Shown here in pieces: positions 56,437 through 64,000 of a DNA stretch of 64,000 bases. The stretch covers positions 372,001 through 436,000 of the forward strand of contig NZ_CABVHJ010000001.1 of assembly GCF_902497745.1 (NCBI RefSeq). Direction: 5' to 3'. Source of the DNA: Pseudomonas fluorescens (lineage in GTDB: Bacteria; Pseudomonadota; Gammaproteobacteria; Pseudomonadales; Pseudomonadaceae). The first letter of the stretch is position 1. Each line of letters starts with the position of its first letter. The notes beneath the pieces are model-generated. The model was given only the letters and a program-made list of their open reading frames with translations, had not been told where the DNA came from and searched no databases. Made by a program: the position numbers and the translations under genes.

Positions 56437-56688
56437 TTATTCGCCGACCTTGCCACCGGCTTTTTCGCAAGCCGCCTGAGTCATCGCCTTGAAGCCCTGA
56501 CCTTTGCACGACCCCAGGCCTTTGCATGCGTGGTCTTTGGTTTTGCAGTCGTTCTGGCCCTTGCAGCCATTCACGCCATAACAGTGAACGTTGGCATCAG
56601 CAGCCATCGCGTTAGTGGCAACACCGGCAAACAGGGTCGCGGCGGCCAAAGCGAGAGCGGCACCAGCAGCAGCGGTCTAGATAGTCAT
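56437..56688 (-). pseudogene. bufA2: Bufferin precursor bufA2, interrupted by an amber codon
   Basis: The frame reads [17 protein letters not shown] and then continues open through a signal peptide (ending NAMAA) into a mature peptide with six cysteines in [21 protein letters not shown] and SCKGQGF, the BufA2 pattern, and a last Cys near the end (AACEKAGG). A good ribosome binding site (GAGGA) precedes the ATG at 56688, and the codon at 56677-56679 is TAG, a likely single-base change from CAG or AAG. A TTG at 56649 could restart translation but would lack most of the signal peptide. bufB and bufC appear intact. Confidence 0.75.
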
Positions 56689-56774
56689 TTTTCTTATCCT
56701 CGGTAATCGTCAGGGGTGTCGGCTGGAAGGTTTGTTCAGTCCCGACATAGCACTAGAGAGAGCGCCCCCGAGGG

Positions 56775-56781
56775 CGTTACA
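56775..56781 (-). promoter_or_regulatory. Possible ECF-type -35 element upstream of bufA2
   Basis: TGTAACG on the minus strand lies about 90 bases before the bufA2 start and resembles -35 elements of extracytoplasmic sigma factors. No matching -10 element is convincing. Low confidence. Confidence 0.2.
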
Positions 56782-56799
56782 GAAGATCAAAAATAATTT

Positions 56800-58707
56800 T
56801 CAAGGCTCTTCCTTGAGCTTCAATAACGGCTCCTGAAAGCGCAGCAACCGCCCGGCATTACCCAGTACCAGCAGCGTGCTGAGGTTGTGCAGCAGCGCGG
56901 CAATCATCGCCCCGGCAGCGCCGAGCCAGCCGAATGCGGCGAACACAACGATGGCGAGCGTCCAGCCCAGACCAATGATCACGTTGACCTGCAACGTCCG
57001 GCGACACTGGCGGCTGAGGCGCACGCAGGTGCCCAGTCGGCGCAGGTCGCTGCCGATCAAAACGATGTCTGCCGAGGCGAGCGCAATGTCTGCACCTCCC
57101 GCGCCCATCGCCACACCGACCACGCCCGCCTTGAGCGCGAGCGAATCATTGATGCCGTCACCGACCACCATCGGCCGGAAACCGTTGTCGATTTCCTTGA
57201 GCACGCGATTGAGTTTGTCTTCGGGCAACGCCTGGGCTTCGACCTCATGCAACCCGACATCCTTGGCCAGCGACTGAGCCACACTCTGGCGATCACCAGT
57301 GAGCAACAGCTGTCGACCCAGACCCAGCTCACGCAATTCACTGAGGGCAAAGCGGGCCTCCGGTTTGACGCTGTCAGCCAGCAGCAGCCAGGCAAGGAAC
57401 TCACCGTTGAGTGCCAGCCCGGCGATGGGGCCGTCATGATCGGGAATAGTTGTCGTAATAATGCCGAGTTGCGCGAACAACTCCGGGCGGCCAAGCGCCG
57501 CTTCGCCCTGCCCGGTCATAGCCACGACCCCGAGTCCCTGGCGCTCGTGGATATCACTCAACGGTAAGCATTGGTCTTGAGTGACCAGCCCTGCGAGCGC
57601 ACGACTGACCGGGTGGCTGCTCGCCGCCCCAAGACTGGCGGCGAGCGCCATGATCGCGGACGACTCTGCGCGCGGGTTATCGATCGACTGCAAGCGCAAG
57701 GTGCCGTAAGTCAGCGTCCCCGTCTTGTCGACCACCAGCGAAGTGAGATCCGCCAGCTCTTCAAGAAACGCCGAGCTGCGAATCAGAATGCCGTGGCGTG
57801 CCGCCACTGCCACACCGGCAATTGCTGTCGCCGGGGCAGACAACACCAACGCGCAGGGACACGCCGCTACCAACACGGCGAGCATTGCCTGCGCATCATT
57901 GGTGATGAACCAGGTCACCGCGGCCAGCAGCAATACCAGCACCATGTAGCTGCCAGCGTAGCGTTCGAGCAAACGCGTGATCGGCGGTTTCGAGCGCTCG
58001 GCGTTCTGCATCAGCGCGATGACCTTGCCGAGGGTCGACTCATCGCCGGTTCGCGTCACTTCGATGCGCAACAGGCCGTCGAGATTGATCGCACCACCAA
58101 ATACGCTCATTCCGACGCCCGCCTCGACCGGCACTGATTCCCCGGTAATCGAAGCGGTGTCGAGGCTGGCCTGGCCAGACAAGATTCGCCCATCTGCCGG
58201 CACCCGATCGCCGGCTCGCACCTCAACGGTGTCGCCTGCCCTCAACGTGCCGTTGTCCACTTCGATGATCGAGCCATCCGTCAGTACCTTACGCGCATGG
58301 CTGCGGGTCAGTTGACCGAGGGCATGAATCGCTTCCTGCGAACCGATGACGCTGCGTTCCTCCAGCACATGGCCGAAGATCATGATGATCGGCAGCAACG
58401 CCGCCGTCAGCAGATCACCGGTTGCCCACGCGCCGAGCATGGCCAGAGCAATCAGTTGATCAGTGATGCCATGCAGACTCGGATAACGCAGGCTGTACCA
58501 CGCCGAACGCATGACCGGCACGGCGACCAATAAGGAAGCGAAACCCAACAGCAACTGGCTGACACCGGTTTGCTCCGGCACCAGCCAGCGCCAGATCAAG
58601 CCCAGCCCCAGCAAACCCAGTGCAAGCATGGCCAAGGTCAGTTGTCGGGCAGCACGGCGTTGTTCGGCCGAGGACAACAGGCTTGGTGCGGCAGTGGTCG
58701 CGGTCAT
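56800..58707 (-). CDS. Heavy-metal P1B-type ATPase, HmtA-like
   Basis: A 635-residue P1B ATPase: actuator motif ITGESVP, phosphorylation site DKTGTLT, HP motif SSHPVSRAL, hinge GDGINDSLALKAG and membrane metal site ACPCALVLS. There is no N-terminal HMA or CxxC domain, as in PAO1 HmtA (PA2435), a Zn/Cu importer, so import of zinc rather than export is possible. It is the last gene of a four-gene operon with three SPFH proteins, overlapping the previous gene by 4 bases. The Zur-like palindrome in front of the operon supports a zinc role; direction of transport is inferred. Confidence 0.85.
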   Translation of the reverse strand: MTATTAAPSLLSSAEQRRAARQLTLAMLALGLLGLGLIWRWLVPEQTGVSQLLLGFASLLVAVPVMRSAWYSLRYPSLHGITDQLIALAMLGAWATGDLLTAALLPIIMIFGHVLEERSVIGSQEAIHALGQLTRSHARKVLTDGSIIEVDNGTLRAGDTVEVRAGDRVPADGRILSGQASLDTASITGESVPVEAGVGMSVFGGAINLDGLLRIEVTRTGDESTLGKVIALMQNAERSKPPITRLLERYAGSYMVLVLLLAAVTWFITNDAQAMLAVLVAACPCALVLSAPATAIAGVAVAARHGILIRSSAFLEELADLTSLVVDKTGTLTYGTLRLQSIDNPRAESSAIMALAASLGAASSHPVSRALAGLVTQDQCLPLSDIHERQGLGVVAMTGQGEAALGRPELFAQLGIITTTIPDHDGPIAGLALNGEFLAWLLLADSVKPEARFALSELRELGLGRQLLLTGDRQSVAQSLAKDVGLHEVEAQALPEDKLNRVLKEIDNGFRPMVVGDGINDSLALKAGVVGVAMGAGGADIALASADIVLIGSDLRRLGTCVRLSRQCRRTLQVNVIIGLGWTLAIVVFAAFGWLGAAGAMIAALLHNLSTLLVLGNAGRLLRFQEPLLKLKEEP

Positions 58708-59753
58708 TTACTGGCTCCCTGAATGATCAGGCGGGAATCGTCTTTCGGGTTGACCGTGGTTACCGATCCGGCCTGACCGAGAATCTTCGGCAGGCGCTCG
58801 CGATAAAGGCGCAGGAGCATTTGCGGATCGGTGCTGCTGGCCAAGCTCGATACCGTGGCGGTGTCAGCCGAGGCTTTGGCCAGGCGCTCACCGGCCTGCG
58901 CGTGAGCAACTTGCAGCGTGCGGTCGGCTTGTTCGTTGGCGGTCTGCGTGAGTTTCTCGGCGTCGGTGCGTGCGTTGGCCACGGCTTTGTCGGCTTGCTG
59001 ACTGGCGGTCAACACCGCATTGAAAGCACTGACCGCCGGATCGGGCAGACTCGATTGCACATCGACCCGCGCCACCTCGATACCGATGCCCTGCCCGCTC
59101 GCCTTCAACTCGGCCAAGCGTTTGTTGATGCCTTGCACCAGATCACCGCGCAGCCTTTCCCGACGTTCGGCAGCCTGATTGTCGGCGCCGATCAACTCTG
59201 GGCGAGCGACCAGTATGGTGTCCAGATCCCGCGCGGCAGTCAGTGCCACAGCACTGCGGGTGACCAATCGATCCAACGCCGGCAGCACATGATCAGCCTG
59301 CAAGACGAAATCATAAGGGTCGGTGACCTTGTAGAACACCCGCACATCCAGTTGCACCACGCCAGCATCACCGGTCAATAAATAACCAGACCCGGCCTGG
59401 GCATCGCTGATGGGTGCAGCGAAAGATGCGACCCGATCGGCCTTGAGCGCCTCATCACTGCGCAGCAGATTCTCGACGCGACGTTCAATAACCCGATCGG
59501 CTGCCGGCAACAGAATCACCTGTTCGAAAGGCTGTGGCCAAGCCAACAACAGACCGGCGTTGTGGATGCGATCCAGCGCGCCGAAGTGTAGAACCACCGC
59601 ACGGTTCTGCGGATCGATTTGCCGCACATTGGAAAACGCCCAAGCCAACGCGGCCAGTACCGTCACCGCATACAAAGCAAAGAATGCCAAACGTCCAGCC
59701 TGAATCCACGGACTGTTCAGCGCATGTGTTCCACGTGGAACTTGTTCATTCAT
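58704..59753 (-). CDS. SPFH/Band-7 membrane protein (HflK/HflC-like), third of three
   Basis: A 349-residue protein with one N-terminal membrane segment (RLAFFALYAVTVLAALAWAF, about 20-40) followed by a Band-7 domain (about 45-230: QNRAVVLHFGALDRIHNAGL, GDAGVVQLDVRVFYKV) and a long Ala/Gln-rich coiled coil (about 230-310). It resembles HflK/HflC modulators of FtsH, or stomatins that form membrane rings. It lies between an HflC-like gene and the P-type ATPase, with 4-base overlaps on both sides, so it probably assembles with them. Confidence 0.85.
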   Translation of the reverse strand: MNEQVPRGTHALNSPWIQAGRLAFFALYAVTVLAALAWAFSNVRQIDPQNRAVVLHFGALDRIHNAGLLLAWPQPFEQVILLPAADRVIERRVENLLRSDEALKADRVASFAAPISDAQAGSGYLLTGDAGVVQLDVRVFYKVTDPYDFVLQADHVLPALDRLVTRSAVALTAARDLDTILVARPELIGADNQAAERRERLRGDLVQGINKRLAELKASGQGIGIEVARVDVQSSLPDPAVSAFNAVLTASQQADKAVANARTDAEKLTQTANEQADRTLQVAHAQAGERLAKASADTATVSSLASSTDPQMLLRLYRERLPKILGQAGSVTTVNPKDDSRLIIQGASK

Positions 59754-60790
59754 GGCTGCAATCCGGATTTGCTGTCGAGTGTCGGCGGGCCGTCGACCAG
59801 CACGCGGAATGGCGCAGCATCGGTGCGAAGAATCAGTTTGGTGTCCGGCGTGACGATGGTGCCAAGGGTGTCCAGCGAACGAAGCAAGTTATACAGCTGC
59901 GGTGAACTGGCGTACGCACGGCCATAGATCTGTGCGGCTTCGACGCGAGATTGTGCTTCGATTTCTGCCGCTTTCACCGTGGCGTCAGCTTGCACAATTC
60001 GCGCATCGCGCTCGGCAGCGGAACGAATTTGCGCGGCTTCGCGCTTGCCGATCGCCGTACGCTCGGTGGCAATTGTTTCACGCTCGGCGCGCATGCGATC
60101 GACCGTGGCAGTGAGCGTCACCGACGGCAAGGTCAAACGTTCAATGCCGACCTGCACGACATGTACGCCATAGGTCGCGAGCAATTGCTGATCGATCTGC
60201 TGACGCAACTGCGCTTCGAAGTCGGCGATGCGCACCTGACTGGCATCGGTGTTGACCAGATTCGCCAGATCGAAACTGCTGGCGGTAGTTTCCAGTGCCG
60301 AGCCGACAAAGGTACGAATCTGCCGCGCAGCCTCATCCGGCTGGTTCTGCACTGCGCGCATGAATCGCTGCACGTTGTCCGGATCGCCCTGCACCTGCCA
60401 CGCCACATAAGCCTGGACGATGATGCGCAGACCGTCGCGGGTGCCGACATCCTGCAAGCCGCTGGACGTCGTCCGTAGCCGCAGATCCACCGGGATCGCC
60501 GCTTCGAACGGCGCCGGCCAGCGCCAGCTCAAACCCGGATCGAGCAACACCCGCGATGGATTACCGAAACGGGTGATGACCGTGGCTTCACCGGAGCGTA
60601 CTTGCACCAGGCTCGCCGCGGCGATGGCGAACGCCACCAGCAACACGGCCCAGCCCATGCGCCGCCACGGAAACGGCCCCGCCTCTTCCGGCGCACCGTG
60701 GTGATGGTGATGATGCCCATGATGATGTCCGCCGTGGCCGTGATCGTGGCCGCTGTGATCATGCGGTTGGTGCGTGTGCGACTGGCTCAA
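59750..60790 (-). CDS. HflC-like SPFH protein with a histidine-rich N-terminus
   Basis: A 346-residue SPFH protein. The first 31 residues include 16 histidines (MSQSHTHQPHDHSGHDHG, GGHHHGHHHHHHG), a plausible metal-binding tail on the cytoplasmic side. A membrane segment (MGWAVLLVAFAIAAASLVQV, about 46-65) leads into a Band-7 domain (GEATVITRFGNPSRVLLDPG) and a coiled coil (ERTAIGKREAAQIRSAAERD). The histidine tail next to a metal ATPase and behind a Zur-like site suggests zinc buffering or delivery; this is inference. Overlaps both neighbours by 4 bases. Confidence 0.85.
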   Translation of the reverse strand: MSQSHTHQPHDHSGHDHGHGGHHHGHHHHHHGAPEEAGPFPWRRMGWAVLLVAFAIAAASLVQVRSGEATVITRFGNPSRVLLDPGLSWRWPAPFEAAIPVDLRLRTTSSGLQDVGTRDGLRIIVQAYVAWQVQGDPDNVQRFMRAVQNQPDEAARQIRTFVGSALETTASSFDLANLVNTDASQVRIADFEAQLRQQIDQQLLATYGVHVVQVGIERLTLPSVTLTATVDRMRAERETIATERTAIGKREAAQIRSAAERDARIVQADATVKAAEIEAQSRVEAAQIYGRAYASSPQLYNLLRSLDTLGTIVTPDTKLILRTDAAPFRVLVDGPPTLDSKSGLQP

Positions 60791-62748
60791 TGGGTGACTC
60801 CTGGTTGAGCGGTGGTGCGCGCGGGCGTCGGGTCAGCCGGCAACGTGAAGGTACGCAGGTCGATGGTCGGCGCGTTGCTGCTGCCACCGAGGCGATGATC
60901 GAGTACCAGCAATTTGGCTTTGCTCAGGCCCTGACTGAGCTGGCCGAGGTATTGCTCGAGCACGAAGGCCTGACCGGCACTGGCGTAGGCTTTTTGCTCG
61001 GCAGTGAATTTCAGATCCGCCGCTTGCGCCGTGGCACTGGTTTCCCGCGCATTGGCGCTGGCCTGATCGCGAGCAAGGCTGGCCTGCAACTGCGCCTGAT
61101 TGCTCGCTTCAGCCGCTGCACCACGTTCGCGGGAGATCAACGCTTGCGCGCCGATCTGTGCGGCTTGCACGCTGTGATAGGCATTGGCGGCACCGGCCGG
61201 CGGGTGAATGGCTTCGACGACCGTGGCGAGAATCTCCACGCCACTGTTGAGTTGTTGCAAATCGCTTTGCACCGCACGACCGATCTCTTCGCCCAGCCCT
61301 ACCCGATCTTCACCGAGCAAACCGTCTAACGTGCGCGAGGCAAAATCGTGCACCAGAATCCGGCTGGCGGTGCTGCGGATCAGTGTCGGCACGTCGGCGC
61401 TGTTGTAGGTCGCCGCCACTGCTGCCTGATCAGTCAGGCCAATGCGATAGACGAAGCGCACGTCCATGTTGACGATCTGAAAGCTCTGCTGATCGCCACG
61501 GCTGCTGGCAATAACTTGCGATTTGTCATTAACGTGACTGGCGTCCCACAAACGATTGGCTGTGAACGGCGCCGGACCTTCAACGGGATCGGCTTGCAGC
61601 GGCACCGGGTTCTCGCCGACGCTGGTTGCCAGTTCGTGCACCACGCCGTTTTCAACGATCAACACGCGCCCCAGCGGCCACGGCAAACCTGTGTGCAATC
61701 CCGGGCCGAACACCTGCACCGGTTTGCCGAAACGCTCATAAATGCCTCGGCCTTGCAGGGGGATTTCATGGATGCCGGTGAGCAACCAACCCACGGCAGC
61801 AACCAACGCCAGCACCGGCAGAAACGCCCGGCGCATGTAACTGAACGCCCAGATCTGCCGCAGATCGATGCCAAAACGGTTGTGCAATTCATGCTGCAAC
61901 GCGAGCAATGGCTGTGGCGGCCAGCGCAGCATGTCGGCGACGAAACTGCGCGCCATTAGCGTCGGTTCGAGCTGTTCTCGGCGCGGACTGAAAATCGAAA
62001 GAACAGCGCGCAATAACAGCTCAATCGCGACCAATCCCGGCAATATCCCCAGCAGAACGGCGACGCGAACCGGCCAAATGGCGTTCTCGCCAGCAAACAG
62101 TAAGCACAGCGCCCCGAGCACCAGCGTGATGATTGCCACACGCGTCAGTTGTGCCAGTGCGCCCGCTTCCGGCCACTGCGCAGGGTTTTCCTGTGCGAGT
62201 TGTCGCTCCAGCACCAGCAAGCCGAACGCCAGTAACAACGCCAGCGCCGCGCCCACGGTGGCGGATAAACCGACGGTTGCGGCGGGCAAAGCGAGGTTCC
62301 ACACCTGGTCGATGCTTAACACCACCAGCAGCGCCAGACCGCCCAACCACAGGGTTGCCGCACCGATCTGGCCGAGCAGATGCAAACTGCGCTGGCTCAG
62401 GCGCTCCAATAATCGCTCGTACCAGCCTTGCGGCGCGGATTCTTCGTCCACGGCTACCGCTGTCACCGCGACAGGATAGATCGCCTTTGCGCGCCATTGC
62501 GCAACCCACCAAGCCGATTGCATCCCGGCAACCAACACCAGCAACGCCGCACTCTGATTGATCAGCAACGGCAACCATAACGACTGCGGAGCAAACAGCC
62601 CGACAAAAAACGCCAGTATCCACCCCTCCCCGGCCAATCCGCCGAGGCCGATCGCCCAACGTCGCAAGTGCCGGCTCTGCACGGCCGCCTGCTGAAAGCG
62701 CGGTAGTCCGGTCACTTGCGTGCCATCCACCTCCAGATCGACTTGCAT
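60787..62748 (-). CDS. Polytopic membrane region fused to an HflK-like SPFH domain
   Basis: A 653-residue protein, far longer than HflK (about 400). The N-terminal half (residues about 30-330) has some seven hydrophobic segments (ILAFFVGLFAPQSLWLPLLI, LWLGGLALLVVLSIDQVW, ALALLLAFGLLVLE and others), the second half is a Band-7/HflK-type domain (GRGIYERFGKPVQVFGPGLH, DVRFVYRIGLTDQAAVAATY) with a coiled coil and the final Gly/Pro-rich tail. It is the first gene of the operon, 35 bases after the Zur-like palindrome. I do not recognise the N-terminal half; it may be a scaffold that places the ATPase in an SPFH microdomain. Confidence 0.82.
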   Translation of the reverse strand: MQVDLEVDGTQVTGLPRFQQAAVQSRHLRRWAIGLGGLAGEGWILAFFVGLFAPQSLWLPLLINQSAALLVLVAGMQSAWWVAQWRAKAIYPVAVTAVAVDEESAPQGWYERLLERLSQRSLHLLGQIGAATLWLGGLALLVVLSIDQVWNLALPAATVGLSATVGAALALLLAFGLLVLERQLAQENPAQWPEAGALAQLTRVAIITLVLGALCLLFAGENAIWPVRVAVLLGILPGLVAIELLLRAVLSIFSPRREQLEPTLMARSFVADMLRWPPQPLLALQHELHNRFGIDLRQIWAFSYMRRAFLPVLALVAAVGWLLTGIHEIPLQGRGIYERFGKPVQVFGPGLHTGLPWPLGRVLIVENGVVHELATSVGENPVPLQADPVEGPAPFTANRLWDASHVNDKSQVIASSRGDQQSFQIVNMDVRFVYRIGLTDQAAVAATYNSADVPTLIRSTASRILVHDFASRTLDGLLGEDRVGLGEEIGRAVQSDLQQLNSGVEILATVVEAIHPPAGAANAYHSVQAAQIGAQALISRERGAAAEASNQAQLQASLARDQASANARETSATAQAADLKFTAEQKAYASAGQAFVLEQYLGQLSQGLSKAKLLVLDHRLGGSSNAPTIDLRTFTLPADPTPARTTAQPGVTH

Positions 62749-62782
62749 ATCACCCCAAATTCAATGGTCCGCTGTTCATATC

Positions 62783-62795
62783 GTTACGATATAAC
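62783..62795. promoter_or_regulatory. Zur-like palindrome upstream of the SPFH/ATPase operon
   Basis: GTTACGATATAAC differs from the Zur core GTTATANTATAAC at two of 12 specified positions; flanks extend it to TCGTTACGATATAACGA. It lies 35 bases before the start of the operon and in the 211-bp region divergent to lpd. Confidence 0.55.
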
Positions 62796-62959
62796 GAAAA
62801 GCGTGAAATATTCGTACACAATTACCCTTATTCAAAGATGCCCAACCTGTCGCTTGCCTGAAGCCTTGACCGAAAAGGCTCGGAACGCACATATTACGTT
62901 CGTAATTTTTATCCGGAACTACTTTTAGCGATCCGCATCCATCAATCAGGAGCAAGCGC

Positions 62960-64000
62960 ATGAGCAACTATGACGTAGTGATTCTGGGCGGCGGCCCCGG
63001 TGGTTATAACGCGGCGATCCGCGCCGGCCAACTGGGCCTCAAGGCCGCTTGCGTGGAAGGTCGCGCGACCCTCGGCGGCACCTGTCTGAACGTCGGTTGC
63101 ATGCCCTCCAAAGCCCTGTTGCATGCCTCGGAGCTGTATGACGCGGCGATGGGTGCGGAATTCGCCAACCTTGGCATCGAGGTCAAACCGACGCTGAACC
63201 TCGCGCAAATGATGAAACAGAAAGACGAAAGCGTGGCTGGCCTGACCAAAGGCATCGAATTTCTGTTTCGCAAAAACAAGGTCGACTGGATCAAAGGCTG
63301 GGGCCACATCGACGGTCCCGGCAAGGTCACGGTGACTGGCGATCAGGGCAAAAAAATCGAACTGACCGCCAAGGACATCATCATCGCCACCGGTTCCGAG
63401 CCCACTCCCCTGCCAGGCGTCGAAATCGATAACAAACGCATCCTCGACTCGACGGGCGCGCTGTCGCTGAGTGAAGTGCCCAAGCATCTGGTGGTGATCG
63501 GTGCCGGCGTCATTGGTCTGGAATTGGGCTCGGTGTGGCGACGGCTGGGTGCGCAGGTCACCGTGGTCGAATACCTCGATCGCATTTGCCCCGGCGTCGA
63601 TGGCGAGGCCGGCAAAACCCTGCAACGCTCGCTGGGCAAACAGGGCCTCGCCTTCAAGTTGAGCTCGAAAGTCACCAGCGCCACGTCGTCCGCCACCGGT
63701 GTACAGCTTAGCGTCGAGCCTGCGGCGGGTGGCAGCGCTGAACTGCTCGAAGCCGATTACGTGCTGGTGGCGATCGGTCGTCGTCCGTACACCCAAGGCC
63801 TGGGTCTGGAAAACGTCGGCCTGAGCACCGACAAGCGCGGCATGCTTGCCAACAAACAGCATCGCACCGAAGCCGCTGGCATTTGGGTGATCGGCGACGT
63901 GACCTCAGGCCCGATGCTGGCGCACAAGGCTGAAGACGAGGCGATGGCCTGCGTCGAGCAGATCCACGGCAAGGCCGGCGAAGTCAATTACGACCTGATC
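62960..64000 (+). CDS. lpd: Dihydrolipoyl dehydrogenase, 3' end cut by window
   Basis: The flavoprotein E3 subunit that reoxidises dihydrolipoamide in 2-oxoacid dehydrogenase complexes or the glycine cleavage system. The ATG at 62960 follows AGGAGC. The 347 residues present include the FAD-binding GGGPGGYNAA (about 10-19), the redox-active disulfide GGTCLNVGCMPSK (about 39-51), the NAD-binding VIGAGVIGLELGSVW and the second FAD motif GIWVIGDVTSGPMLAHKAED near the window end. About 120-130 residues of the C-terminal dimer domain lie outside. Other family members (glutathione or mercuric reductase) are less likely given the motif CLNVGC. Confidence 0.93.
   Translation, partial: MSNYDVVILGGGPGGYNAAIRAGQLGLKAACVEGRATLGGTCLNVGCMPSKALLHASELYDAAMGAEFANLGIEVKPTLNLAQMMKQKDESVAGLTKGIEFLFRKNKVDWIKGWGHIDGPGKVTVTGDQGKKIELTAKDIIIATGSEPTPLPGVEIDNKRILDSTGALSLSEVPKHLVVIGAGVIGLELGSVWRRLGAQVTVVEYLDRICPGVDGEAGKTLQRSLGKQGLAFKLSSKVTSATSSATGVQLSVEPAAGGSAELLEADYVLVAIGRRPYTQGLGLENVGLSTDKRGMLANKQHRTEAAGIWVIGDVTSGPMLAHKAEDEAMACVEQIHGKAGEVNYDLI

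Noticed and set aside
56887..58137. + strand frames of 226 and 188 residues
   Set aside because: Antisense to the P-type ATPase, whose motifs are complete.

Overview
The window is high-GC chromosomal DNA from a Pseudomonas, most likely of the P. fluorescens group. The evidence is the protein families, gene orders that (from memory) parallel the P. aeruginosa PAO1 PA54xx-PA55xx region, and several copies of inverted repeats built on TGTGGGAGCGAGC or GCAGC..GGCAGCTCCTA, typical of fluorescent pseudomonad REP/REPIN elements. I see no rRNA, tRNA, CRISPR array, insertion sequence or prophage. Both ends cut genes: aspA at the left, a dihydrolipoyl dehydrogenase at the right. Start codons were chosen from ribosome binding sites and family length; functions rest on motif recognition without database searches.

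Region by region. 1-4.3 kb is an aspartate/asparagine module: aspartase, an alanine-type Na+ symporter and cytoplasmic asparaginase. 4.5-6.7 kb holds an AraC-type regulator and acetylpolyamine amidohydrolase AphA. 6.8-11.4 kb is one giant toxin-like gene (dermonecrotic-toxin/DUF6543 type). 11.4-14.8 kb has a MocR regulator diverging from a PaiB-like protein and two acetyltransferases. 14.9-17.6 kb has an S-methyltransferase diverging from an amino-acid ABC transporter that lacks its own ATPase. 18.1-23.5 kb carries two tandem paralogous autotransporters. 23.7-29.3 kb holds pyruvate carboxylase (pycA/oadA), its divergent LysR regulator and a HexR-like regulator with a perfect operator palindrome. 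29.4-40.9 kb is housekeeping: a GGDEF/EAL protein, UvrD, a small transporter, a Tim44-like protein, a SUKH protein, a K+/H+-type antiporter, a thioesterase, PdxY and a DUF3301 protein.

41-51.3 kb is a zinc-starvation island. It has two COG0523 GTPases (one ZigA), a DUF1826 protein, a secreted hypothetical, an AmiA-type amidase, and a six-gene operon folE2 - zinc ABC ATPase - permease - binding protein - gamma carbonic anhydrase-like - dihydroorotase. Two Zur-type palindromes lie in the two divergent promoter regions. The logic is uptake plus replacement of zinc enzymes by zinc-sparing or duplicate versions.

51.3-54.7 kb has a DUF3617 protein, cardiolipin synthase and cyclopropane fatty acid synthase. 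54.7-56.7 kb is a bufferin (copper-binding modified peptide) cluster, bufC-bufB-bufA2, whose precursor gene carries an in-frame amber stop at codon 4. 56.8-62.7 kb is a tightly overlapping operon of three SPFH (HflK/HflC/stomatin-like) genes and an HmtA-like P-type ATPase behind a Zur-like palindrome, probably a second zinc-response unit. The most interesting leads are that SPFH/ATPase operon, the interrupted bufferin gene, and a cluster of DnaA-box-like motifs inside the MocR gene.
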